Below, one piece after another: positions 17,752-25,780 of a stretch of DNA of 64,000 nt. The DNA comes from Flammeovirga aprica JL-4 (GTDB lineage: Bacteria > Bacteroidota > Bacteroidia > Cytophagales > Flammeovirgaceae). The first letter of the stretch is position 1. Every line of letters begins with the position of its first letter. The notes beneath the pieces were generated by a model, which made no database searches, was not told the DNA's origin, and saw only the letters and a program-made list of their open reading frames with translations. The stretch spans positions 1 through 64,000 of the forward strand of contig NZ_JABANE010000035.1 in assembly GCF_012844305.1 (NCBI RefSeq), given 5' to 3'. Position numbers and translations under genes: made by a program.

Positions 17752-18891
17752 TTATAAAAACTCAGCAGTAATACTATTATTGTTTTCACCAAGAAAAGGA
17801 GACCCTTTCGTATTTTTAATCACTTTACCATCAATTTTAATAGGACAGCGCGTAGTTTGATATTTATAATTGTCTGACATTTCAACGGTTTGTAGCATGT
17901 CTAGTACCTTAAATCCATCATGCTCAAAAAGTCTTTCCCAATTCATCACATCGGCGCACCAAATATCTGCGGGTTCTAAAATTGAAAGCCAATGTTCAGT
18001 TGTATTCGTTTTCAAATGATTGGCCAATTTTTGTTTGATTTCATCTCTTTGATCATACCAAGAGTTGAATTCTTGATACTCCAATAAGTCAGGACAATCT
18101 AACAATTCACCCAACTTAGGAATAGCTCCCATGGCTAGTGAAAGAAAACCGTTGGACGTTTCATAAATTCCATATGGAGCACCTAAATAAGCATGTGCAT
18201 TATTACTTTCTGTTCGTTGCGTAGGTTGCCCTCCGTCATGATAAAAAGTAGTCACGGTTTCAAATTGAAGGTCAAGCATTGATTCAAGCATGTTGACACT
18301 CACTTTACAACCTTTCCCTGTTTTTCCTTTTTGAACTAAACCCGCTAAAATTCCTTGTGCCAGATGTCCACCCGATAACATATCCGCCATAGCTAAACCC
18401 AATGGAACAGGCCCTTTATTGGCATTGCCACTTAATGTTGTAACACCCGAAATTGCTTGAATTAGCAAATCCTGACCCGGCTTCTTTTTCCAAGGGCCTT
18501 CTGTACCATAACCGGAGATTTCACAGTAAACGATATTGGGATTTAAATCTTTAACAGAGTCATAGTCTAAACCTAATCTTTGTATCACTCCAGGTCGGAA
18601 GTTGTGCACCAATGCATCTGCTTTTGATATCAATTGCTGCACTTTTTTCTTATCAAGATCATTTTTTAAATCAGCACAGAAGCTTTCTTTATTTCTATTG
18701 ATTGCCCTGAAGATAGATGACTCCCCGTTCATGTTTACATTTGAAATATACATTGAACGACAAGAATCACCCGTTTCCGGCTTCTCCACTTTTATTACTC
18801 TAGCACCAAGATCGGCGAGTTTTAAAGTACAGCATGGACCGGAAAGGTATTGGCTGAGATCAATAATGAGTACGTCTTGTAGTGGTTTCAT
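17752..18891 (-). CDS. CaiB/BaiF-type class III CoA-transferase (second copy)
   Basis: This 379-residue cytoplasmic class III CoA-transferase is by family expected to move CoA between carboxylic acids. The catalytic aspartate is Asp170 in LAMADMLSGGH, matching Asp169 of formyl-CoA transferase. LADLGARVIKVEKP and NFRPGVIQRLGLDY are further hallmarks. It is a close paralogue of the gene just upstream: the two align without gaps over at least the first 170 residues. Its ATG overlaps that gene's stop by one base (TAATG), so the pair is translationally coupled and could form a heteromer. The substrate is unknown; carnitine, formate, succinate or a branched dicarboxylate all remain possible. Last gene of the minus-strand cluster. 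Confidence 0.92.
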   Translation of the reverse strand: MKPLQDVLIIDLSQYLSGPCCTLKLADLGARVIKVEKPETGDSCRSMYISNVNMNGESSIFRAINRNKESFCADLKNDLDKKKVQQLISKADALVHNFRPGVIQRLGLDYDSVKDLNPNIVYCEISGYGTEGPWKKKPGQDLLIQAISGVTTLSGNANKGPVPLGLAMADMLSGGHLAQGILAGLVQKGKTGKGCKVSVNMLESMLDLQFETVTTFYHDGGQPTQRTESNNAHAYLGAPYGIYETSNGFLSLAMGAIPKLGELLDCPDLLEYQEFNSWYDQRDEIKQKLANHLKTNTTEHWLSILEPADIWCADVMNWERLFEHDGFKVLDMLQTVEMSDNYKYQTTRCPIKIDGKVIKNTKGSPFLGENNNSITAEFL

Positions 18892-20036
18892 TACATTAAA
18901 TTAAATTCTTTTGAAATCTGTTCAGTATGTTCACCCACACGAGGAGCTGCAGTTTTTGAGAACAGCTTTTGATCGTTGATTTGAATGGGAGATCGGGTAG
19001 TATGTACTTTTTCACCATTGGTCAGCGTAACGACCTGATCAAAAGACAACACTTTGTAACCTTCATGTTCGAGAAGATTTTTGTAATCCAATACCTCAGC
19101 ACACCAAATATCTTCAGCCTCCATTTTCTTGATCCAATATTCAGATGAATGAGAGGCAAAAAAGTGCTTTAAAATAAACATGATTTCATCTCTATTTTCA
19201 AACCATAAATCAGGATCTTGGTATTGCAGAAGTTGTTCGCATTCCAATACCTCACCTAGTTTAATCAATGATCCCATGGCTAACACAATATGCCCATCGG
19301 CAGTAGGGTATACTCCATAAGGGGCACTTAAATAGGCATGAGCATTTCCTTCTTTTGATCTTTCAGGCAGGGCTTTTGGTTCATTTAAGTAGGTAGTGAT
19401 TACCTCAAATTGGAAATCAAGCATTGATTCTAAAAGACTCACTTCAATTAATGCCCCTTTACCAGTTTTATTTCTTCTGACTAATCCCGCCAAAATTCCT
19501 TGGGTTAGGTGAGTGCCACAATAAATATCAGCTACGGCCAATCCCATTGCAGTAGGCGTGTCATTTCTATCACCGGTAAGGTAAGTAAGGCCTGAAACAC
19601 TTTGTGCCAAAAGGTCTTGTCCTGGTTTTTTTACCCAAGGCCCTTCAGTACCATATCCCGTGACCGAAGCGTAAATCAGTGCAGGGTTGATTGCTTTGAC
19701 AGTGGTATAATCCAAACCAATTTTTTCCATTACGCCAGGTCGGAAGTTATGCGTCATTACATCGGCTTGAGCGATCAACTTTTTGACGTTTTCAAGGTCT
19801 TCAGGATCTTTCAAGTTGGCCGCATAGGATTCTTTATTTCGATTGACAGTATGAAACACCAAACTGCTATTGTCAACAAAAAGGTTTTTGATTGCGATTT
19901 GCCTTCCACCTTCACCATGGATTGGGCGTTCTATTTTAATCACTCTAGCCCCTAAATCTGCCAATTTTAAGCCAGCGGATGGGCCGGCCATAAATTGACA
20001 AAATTCAAGTACTAGAACTCCTTCTAATGGAAGCAT
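18891..20036 (-). CDS. CaiB/BaiF-type class III CoA-transferase (first copy)
   Basis: Class III CoA-transferase of 381 residues from the chosen start. The open frame extends to 20093, but the ATG at 20036 (MLPLEGVLVLEF) matches the paralogue's N-terminus exactly and puts the catalytic residue at Asp170 (LAVADIYCGTH) in both, so the longer start is rejected. LADLGARVIKIERP, VNRNKESYAANLK and HNFRPGVMEKIGLDY are shared with the partner gene at 17752-18891. The 426-base gap upstream interrupts an otherwise tight operon and holds an apparent repeat element. The gene may therefore have its own promoter or depend on read-through from 20463-21611. Reaction type is known from the family; substrate is not. 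Confidence 0.92.
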   Translation of the reverse strand: MLPLEGVLVLEFCQFMAGPSAGLKLADLGARVIKIERPIHGEGGRQIAIKNLFVDNSSLVFHTVNRNKESYAANLKDPEDLENVKKLIAQADVMTHNFRPGVMEKIGLDYTTVKAINPALIYASVTGYGTEGPWVKKPGQDLLAQSVSGLTYLTGDRNDTPTAMGLAVADIYCGTHLTQGILAGLVRRNKTGKGALIEVSLLESMLDFQFEVITTYLNEPKALPERSKEGNAHAYLSAPYGVYPTADGHIVLAMGSLIKLGEVLECEQLLQYQDPDLWFENRDEIMFILKHFFASHSSEYWIKKMEAEDIWCAEVLDYKNLLEHEGYKVLSFDQVVTLTNGEKVHTTRSPIQINDQKLFSKTAAPRVGEHTEQISKEFNLM

Positions 20037-20462
20037 TTTATATAAATTAAGATTGTAAAATGCACTGTAAACTAAGTTATCATCAACTATCAATTGATGG
20101 TCCTACTATCATTTTAGGTCCTACTTTCAATCATCTTTCTTCTTCATTTTTGTCTTGAAACAAAAACGAAGCAAAAAATTCAAGGCTTAGAAGTCAAAAG
20201 CTAAATTCCATTCCTCTCGCCTAAATGATTTTAAACTCGCTAAAGCTCAAACAAGAAAATCATTTTTAACGGCTCAATACATGAAATTCTTAACGCTTTT
20301 CCCTTCAAGGCCGATAAAAGTACTTCCATACGAATTTTGTAATAAGACCACTTTGCGAATGTTAAGAGAAACCGTCATTCGTGGTCTATTGATCATCAAA
20401 CATCTCCTGATATCTAAAAACTATTAATATTTGAAATGTAGTTTACAGCGAATTAAGATTTA
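20037..20462. repeat. Intergenic insert with inverted and direct repeats, possible dispersed element
   Basis: This 426-base stretch splits the CoA-transferase cluster. It has the perfect palindrome ATCAATTGAT (20089-20098), then the direct repeat GGTCCTACT (20099-20107 and 20117-20125). About 20150-20330 looks like a unit with AAATGATTTT (20223-20232) inverted as AAAATCATTT (20256-20265). I recall similar text (CGAAGCAAAAAA-TCAAGGC, then ACTCGCT...AACGGCTC) scattered between genes of other Bacteroidota, but this is memory, not a search. There is no convincing reading frame. It may be a non-coding repeat inserted in the operon. Confidence 0.4.
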
Positions 20463-21611
20463 TTATTCGTTGGTAACACAAAGTGACTCTTCGTAAATAC
20501 TATTCAAGAGGTCAAGCAATTTTCTTTCATCACCTCCATGCATCATATATTCTCTGATTGGTGCACCAGCACGATCTTGGAAAAACATATGTCCGTGATA
20601 TCTTGGTCTTAAAAAGGCTCTATCTAATGCAGGTAGAGTGTCTTTGAAAAACTGATCTGATACTGCGTTGGTATGCTCATCTAACCAAGCAGCTCTATGT
20701 CCAGGTTGACCGCCATTATCGAAGAAAATGCCTTTTTGATTGTCTGGGTGAGTGGCATATTCAGCAAACTTACTTGCCCATTCTACTTCTTTACATTTAC
20801 AAGAAATTGCTAATCCGGTACCGCCTAAAGTTGAAATCAATTTTTGCTCATTGATGGCCACCATATCATGAAATTTTAATAGTTTTCTAGCATATCCTTT
20901 TCTAGAATAATTCGTGTAGCCATAAGCAAAAGGAGAATAGATGTACTCATCAGTCTGTGTCATTTTTTCATACACTGTAATGGGGTTCCAGTCATAGCTT
21001 TCTGGTCGAATATTTTCACCCAGATCTCTTAACATTCTCAATGCTTTCAAGCCGATCTCATCAGAGATTACTTTGTCTTTTGAAACACAGACATCTTCTC
21101 CTAAAGTTGAGCAGATCATGTAAAAGCTCATCAATGTATCTTGTGGAATACCCGGAATGGCAACTTTACCCGTTTTCGATAATTCGACTAAATCATCCCA
21201 TGTTTCAGGTAATTTCAAACCTTCTTTCTCAAAAAGGTCAGGACGGCTAGCAGCAACAGGAGTAGCAGCATCAATGGCTAATGCCCATTGCTGTTGGTCA
21301 AAACTGTAACTTTCATGAGATCGGCCAACACTGTTTTCAGCTTGGTCATCTAAAAATGCTTTACTGAGTAATGTATTTAGGGGTTGAATTACTTGAGTTC
21401 TTGCTGCAAAACCAGCCCATGGATGATCAATAATTAAGAAATCAAATCTTTCTGCCAACTGATCGATAGGTTCATCAGCAAAGGCCTGCAATGATCTTTT
21501 CTCCCATTTTATATCTACTTCAGGATGAAGTTCTGAAAAGCGTTGTGCACAGGCCACAATGGATGTAAAACCTCTTGAGTGGTTCCAAGTAATGCCTTTT
21601 AATTGTTTCAT
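20463..21611 (-). CDS. Solute-binding-protein homologue lacking a signal peptide
   Basis: This 382-residue protein has the fold features of an ABC sugar-type extracellular solute-binding protein: WNHSRGFTSIVACAQRFSELHP near the start, PETWDDLVELSKTGKVAIPG in the middle, and a late GGTGLAISCKCKEVEWASKFA-type segment. It starts MKQLKGITWNHSRG with no signal peptide, lipobox or membrane helix, so it should stay in the cytoplasm. No ABC permease or ATPase gene is near. I recall similar signal-less proteins beside CoA-transferase and enoyl-CoA hydratase genes in proteobacteria. Family is clear; role is unknown, perhaps an acid- or CoA-ester-binding component of the pathway. Confidence 0.8.
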   Translation of the reverse strand: MKQLKGITWNHSRGFTSIVACAQRFSELHPEVDIKWEKRSLQAFADEPIDQLAERFDFLIIDHPWAGFAARTQVIQPLNTLLSKAFLDDQAENSVGRSHESYSFDQQQWALAIDAATPVAASRPDLFEKEGLKLPETWDDLVELSKTGKVAIPGIPQDTLMSFYMICSTLGEDVCVSKDKVISDEIGLKALRMLRDLGENIRPESYDWNPITVYEKMTQTDEYIYSPFAYGYTNYSRKGYARKLLKFHDMVAINEQKLISTLGGTGLAISCKCKEVEWASKFAEYATHPDNQKGIFFDNGGQPGHRAAWLDEHTNAVSDQFFKDTLPALDRAFLRPRYHGHMFFQDRAGAPIREYMMHGGDERKLLDLLNSIYEESLCVTNE

Positions 21612-21644
21612 GTAAATTTAGTTTGATAAGTACTTAGATTAGTT

Positions 21645-23105
21645 TTATTCATAATTCATATAGATGGCTCTCTTCTGAAGGTATTGTTCAATACCATAAA
21701 TGCCATCTTCGCCACCAATACCACTTGTTTTATGTCCTGAGTGAAAGCCTTGTATATAACCAACAATTCCTTTGTTGATAAAAATAGTACCTACTTGAAG
21801 TTCATTGATAGACTTCATAATTGTTTTATGATTTTGAGTGAAAAGATAAGCGGATAAACCTTCCTCTCTTTCATTTAAAGTAACCTTTGCTTCTTCGTAA
21901 CCTGAGACTTTCATGATAGGCAGTACCGGGCCAAACAATTCATTTTGAAGCGTAGCATGGTCTTTTTTGACGTTGGTTAAAATGGTAGGTTCATACCAGT
22001 TCCCGTTTTCAAAATAATCACCCTCTGGCTTTTTACCACCAAGGACTAATTCAGCACCTTGCTTCACGTTTTCCATCACTAATTCATGTACTCGACTTAA
22101 CCCTTTGGTACTGACATTGGGTCCCATATTCACATTGGTCATTGGATTACCTACAGTAATTTGCTTCGTTCTTTCAATGACCTTTTCAGTAAATTCATCC
22201 GCAATTTTTTCATGAACAAAAAGCATTTCATTACAAATACAAACCTGTCCACAGTTAGCGTATCTGGATATTACAGCAGCTTCAACGGCTTTGTCGATTT
22301 CGGCATCATCCATCACAATAAACGGTGCTTTTCCACCTAATTCAAGAACTAATCCTGCTACATTTTGAGCGGCAGATTGGTAGATAGCTTGACCAGCTCT
22401 AGTACTTCCAGTCATAGAAACCAATTTTGTAATAGGGCTTTCCACTAATTGTTTTCCAACGGTATGTCCCCAGCCCATTACTAAATTAATGACTCCTTTA
22501 GGCAGTCCCACTTGATGAACTAATCGGCAAAATTCTGAGGCAGTAATCGGTGTAAGTTCTGAAGGCTTGATCACCATTGTATTCCCTGTGATCAATGCAG
22601 GACCAATTTTACGTCCAATCAATGCTAGTGGATAATTGAAGGCCATCAATCCAACGGTTACACCATAAGGTACTTTATGAATGCTTAATTGTTCATTGGG
22701 CATATCGGATGGAAATATACTTCCTTCTATACGACGTCCAGCTTCCGCGGAGTAGTTGATGTATCGAATGGTATCATCCACTTCACCATAAGCTTCAGCA
22801 AGTGTTTTTCCTTGTTCCATCACCAAAAGCTTTGCAAAGTGATCCCTTTCTTTGTGCAGTTGTTCAGTAATAGCATAGAGGTAGTTGGCTCTTTCAGTAG
22901 CGGGAAGCATTTGCCATTTGAATTGTGCTTTTTCGGCAGTTTCGAGGGCAGTATCAACATCAGCAGGCGTACTGCAGTACATTCTAGCAAAAACTTGATT
23001 ATTGGCTGGGTTTTCTACATCAATATAATCTCCCTGTTCAGTGTTCACCCATTCGCCATTAATATAGCATGGATAAACTTTAATGTTTTGTGTTGTTGTA
23101 TTCAT
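21645..23105 (-). CDS. NAD-dependent aldehyde dehydrogenase, AldA (lactaldehyde dehydrogenase)-like
   Basis: This 486-residue soluble aldehyde dehydrogenase should oxidise an aldehyde to its acid. The catalytic Cys289 (GQVC) and the general base Glu255 (LELGGKAP) are present, along with VMAFNYP-type and GNTMVIKPSELTP cofactor motifs. The C-terminal segment GFHSGHKTSGIGGEDGIYG resembles that of E. coli AldA more than succinate-semialdehyde or betaine-aldehyde enzymes. It lies 4 bases after the enoyl-CoA hydratase gene and 33 bases before the binding-protein gene, all transcribed leftward. It probably makes the acid that the CoA-transferases activate, or oxidises a product of the hydratase step; that order is inference. 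Confidence 0.92.
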   Translation of the reverse strand: MNTTTQNIKVYPCYINGEWVNTEQGDYIDVENPANNQVFARMYCSTPADVDTALETAEKAQFKWQMLPATERANYLYAITEQLHKERDHFAKLLVMEQGKTLAEAYGEVDDTIRYINYSAEAGRRIEGSIFPSDMPNEQLSIHKVPYGVTVGLMAFNYPLALIGRKIGPALITGNTMVIKPSELTPITASEFCRLVHQVGLPKGVINLVMGWGHTVGKQLVESPITKLVSMTGSTRAGQAIYQSAAQNVAGLVLELGGKAPFIVMDDAEIDKAVEAAVISRYANCGQVCICNEMLFVHEKIADEFTEKVIERTKQITVGNPMTNVNMGPNVSTKGLSRVHELVMENVKQGAELVLGGKKPEGDYFENGNWYEPTILTNVKKDHATLQNELFGPVLPIMKVSGYEEAKVTLNEREEGLSAYLFTQNHKTIMKSINELQVGTIFINKGIVGYIQGFHSGHKTSGIGGEDGIYGIEQYLQKRAIYMNYE

Positions 23106-23109
23106 TCTA

Positions 23110-23895
23110 TTAATTAAATTTTGGCTCTCTTTTTTCTACAAAAGCAAGGTTGCCCTCTTTGGCGTCTTCCGTCTCATACAGTGAGTCTACTAATTGACTC
23201 TCTAATTTTAATCCCAAATCCAGTGAGAGTTCCAACCCTTTGTAAACACATTTTTTTGTAGCGGTAATGGCTTTAGAAGGACCTTGAGCAATTTTCTCAG
23301 CAAAAGCTTTTACTTCCGCTCTAAATGTTACTTTGGGATATAGAGCGTTCACCAAGCCAATTTCTTTTGCCACTTTCGGTTGAATAGGATCACCCGTTAT
23401 CAGCATTTCTAATGCTTTCCCTCTACCAATTCGTCGAATCAGTCGTTGCGACCCACCATTTCCAGGAATCAAGCCTAACTTAATTTCAGGAAGACCCAAT
23501 AAATAACTTCCTTCTTGGGCGATGATAAAATCACAGGCCATGGCTAATTCTAATCCTCCACCAAGAGCATGTCCATTGATACTTGCAATCACCACTTTTT
23601 TACTTGTAGATAATAGCCTCGCTGAAAGTTGAGCATGTTCCACCATGAGTTTATTTTGCTCCGTGGTATTCGATTGAAATATTTTTACATCAGCACCAGC
23701 GCAAAAGAACTTTTCCAGTTCACTTTCTACTACAATCACTTTAATTTCATCATTTACTTCTGCCGTTTTAATACAGAAAATGAGTTGCTGCATAAACACT
23801 AGGTCATAACAATTGGCCTTTGGTCTGTTGATTTTAATGTACCCTACACGGTTCACCACATGTAGAGTAATAAATTGATCTGTTGTTGCTTTCAT
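23110..23895 (-). CDS. Enoyl-CoA hydratase/isomerase family (crotonase)
   Basis: This 261-residue crotonase-fold protein has both acidic residues of true hydratases: Glu116 (GGGLELAMACD) and Glu137 (LPEI). The oxyanion-hole segment reads FFCAGADVKIF near residue 64. LIPGNGGSQRLIRRIGRGKALEM completes the signature. It is the first gene of the leftward cluster and lies 4 bases before the aldehyde dehydrogenase gene. With two CoA-transferases downstream it should act on an unsaturated acyl-CoA made in the same pathway. The upstream region holds the 8-bp inverted repeat CCATTTGC/GCAAATGG (23905-23912, 23956-23963), a possible operator. Confidence 0.92.
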   Translation of the reverse strand: MKATTDQFITLHVVNRVGYIKINRPKANCYDLVFMQQLIFCIKTAEVNDEIKVIVVESELEKFFCAGADVKIFQSNTTEQNKLMVEHAQLSARLLSTSKKVVIASINGHALGGGLELAMACDFIIAQEGSYLLGLPEIKLGLIPGNGGSQRLIRRIGRGKALEMLITGDPIQPKVAKEIGLVNALYPKVTFRAEVKAFAEKIAQGPSKAITATKKCVYKGLELSLDLGLKLESQLVDSLYETEDAKEGNLAFVEKREPKFN

Positions 23896-24132
23896 TTAGA
23901 TTTTCCATTTGCATTTCACATTTTCGAATATCTCGGGTTGCTTATTATTCCCCAAGCAAATGGGTGTTGAAAAACCAATTGTCTATAGCATGTCTATGGT
24001 AAAAATGCTTGTTTTAGGAAGCTGAACGACCTTTTTGATGATTTATGGATAAAGTGGTGTCCATGAGGAAAGTGTTTATAAATTGAATAAAAATAAGTAA
24101 ATTAAAACATCTATAAACCAACTAAATTTTAA

Positions 24133-25329
24133 ATGATGAACAACAACAGCAAACTTCTCTTTAGTGTATTTTTTCTCTTCCTATTTAGTAATTGTCAACT
24201 AGAAAAAAACTATACAAAGGGCTCTTTTGGTGCAGATATTCAGTTTCTTGAAAAGTATATTGACGATCTCACTATATTGGGAGAAGGAAATCATTTGGTG
24301 GCCGTTTCTCCAAAATTTCAAGGAAGAGTTTTTACCACTACTACCAAAGGTTATGAAGGAAGAAGTATCGGTTTTTTCAATAAAGAACTGATGGCTTCGG
24401 AAGGAGGATTGAGGAAGATGTCAAAACTAGGTGGAGAGTCTAGAATGTGGTTTGGCCCTGAGGTCAACGAATTTTCAGTTTTCTTTCCTCCTTATGTAGA
24501 AAGGTCAGGTGAAAATATGCAGGTAAGTGAAGCATTGGATACCTTATTTTTTCAAACTGCTAAAATTAATTCCATGATGAGCAGTTCTTCAAATCAAATG
24601 AAAATTGAAAATAACTATGGTACCGTCTTCAATCTCATGGCGGAAAGAAATATTTCTTATAATCAGAAAGATCAAATTGAGGATAAATTAAAAATTCAAA
24701 TACCTCAAAGTGTGGATTATGTTAGTTTTTCTACTGTCACTACTATAAAAAGTTTAGATGAGAGAAAGTGGGAAAAAGGCACTGGTTTATTACCAATTTG
24801 GGAAATAGGATGCATGTTGCCTTCTGATAATCAGTGGGCTATTGTACCCACAAATACCGCCAAACTTGATACTGTGACCAATTATTTTACAGAACAGAAA
24901 GGACGAGTGACGATAAAAGATGGAATTGTATTTTATAAAGTAGATGCGAAATATCTTAATAAGATGGGACTTCCAAGGGAAAACATCAAACCAATTATGG
25001 GTAGTTACTCTCCTGAATATAATCTATTAAACATAGTGACTTATTCCTTTGAAAATGATAGCCTCTATGTGAGTTCAGATTGGGAATCTTCCAAAAACTA
25101 TGAAGGAGATGTGATGAATATTTTTAATGGTGAAGTGACGCCTTCATTAGACCGTAATTGGCCATTTTTTGAGTTTGAATCTTTTTCTGCAGCTAAAGAA
25201 TTACAGAAAAGTGAGGAATTAAAGCACAGGCAAACAGTTTATCACTTTGAAGGAAGTAAAGATGATTTGAGCTTGATCAGTGAAAAAGTACTAGGGGTTC
25301 ACTTATCTCAGTTGCCATCTTATAATTAA
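24133..25329 (+). CDS. DUF6786 family lipoprotein (mutarotase-like beta-sandwich)
   Basis: This 398-residue exported protein has a lipoprotein-type signal (Cys21 after FLFLFSN; Asn at -1 is atypical but tolerated in Bacteroidota). Recognisable family segments are GRVFTTTTKGYEGRSIGF, GGESRMWFGPEVNEFSVFF, a PIMGSYSPEYNLLNIVTYSF strand pair, and a C-terminal HRQTVYHFEG. The layout resembles galactose-mutarotase-like proteins, suggesting carbohydrate binding at the outer membrane or periplasm, but no activity is established. It sits alone, divergent from the enoyl-CoA hydratase gene. The 450-base stretch after it contains several hairpins. Confidence 0.8.
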   Translation: MMNNNSKLLFSVFFLFLFSNCQLEKNYTKGSFGADIQFLEKYIDDLTILGEGNHLVAVSPKFQGRVFTTTTKGYEGRSIGFFNKELMASEGGLRKMSKLGGESRMWFGPEVNEFSVFFPPYVERSGENMQVSEALDTLFFQTAKINSMMSSSSNQMKIENNYGTVFNLMAERNISYNQKDQIEDKLKIQIPQSVDYVSFSTVTTIKSLDERKWEKGTGLLPIWEIGCMLPSDNQWAIVPTNTAKLDTVTNYFTEQKGRVTIKDGIVFYKVDAKYLNKMGLPRENIKPIMGSYSPEYNLLNIVTYSFENDSLYVSSDWESSKNYEGDVMNIFNGEVTPSLDRNWPFFEFESFSAAKELQKSEELKHRQTVYHFEGSKDDLSLISEKVLGVHLSQLPSYN

Positions 25330-25487
25330 GTTCAAAATAGAAAAGTTGAGGTAATATTGGTTGAATTCTAATAACTAAAAGGTAATCTCTAGTAAATAAA
25401 CGATTCATAATGCACACCTACTTTTGCACTGTCCATTACTTGAGGCATCTACAAAGAATTGGATAATGAAGCAACTGTTCAATTGAG

Positions 25488-25690
25488 ATCTAAACCTTTA
25501 GATTTTAAAAGTTCAGCTGCTTAAAAGATGAATAGCGTGTGTTATAATTACAATGAATTGGTTAGCAAAATATATTCGATTATAAAATACCTTTTTAGCA
25601 GAATCAACAGTTCTGACTTTTTTTAGTATAACGTATAAATTTTTAGATGTGCAATCAACTCCTCGGTTTTATTGAGGAGTTTTGTTTTTT
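25488..25690 (+). ncRNA. Candidate structured RNA between the DUF6786 and DUF2157 genes
   Basis: Within the 451-base gap 25330-25780 the plus strand shows three hairpins: ATCTAA/TTAGAT (25488-25503) followed by TTT, a weak CAGAA/TTCTG stem followed by seven Ts (25599-25624), and a strong AACTCCTC/GAGGAGTT terminator (25657-25690). Two terminator-like structures 50 bases apart, 270-360 bases after the previous stop codon, are more than one lipoprotein gene needs. They could bound a small RNA. No open frame of note is present. The rest of the gap shows nothing I recognise. Confidence 0.25.
25657..25690 (+). terminator. Rho-independent terminator upstream of the DUF2157 operon
   Basis: AACTCCTC (25657-25664) pairs with GAGGAGTT (25674-25681) around a 9-base loop, followed by TTGTTTTTT. 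It would end transcription of the DUF6786 gene or of a small RNA before the next operon starts at 25781. Confidence 0.75.
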
Positions 25691-25780
25691 CAGAAGGTTT
25701 TGTTGTTTAACTTGGAATATGGCTCTTGGGTAAATTTTCAAGATCAAAGCCAAAGCTAACATTGCAAAACCTCTTTTTGT

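Noticed and set aside
20037..20093. Longer N-terminus for the first CoA-transferase (start at 20093)
   Set aside because: The extra 19 residues have no counterpart in the paralogue, while the start at 20036 aligns both proteins residue for residue to Asp170.
22689..23117. 142-codon frame antisense to the aldehyde dehydrogenase
   Set aside because: It follows the codon pattern of the real gene on the other strand and has no plausible domain.
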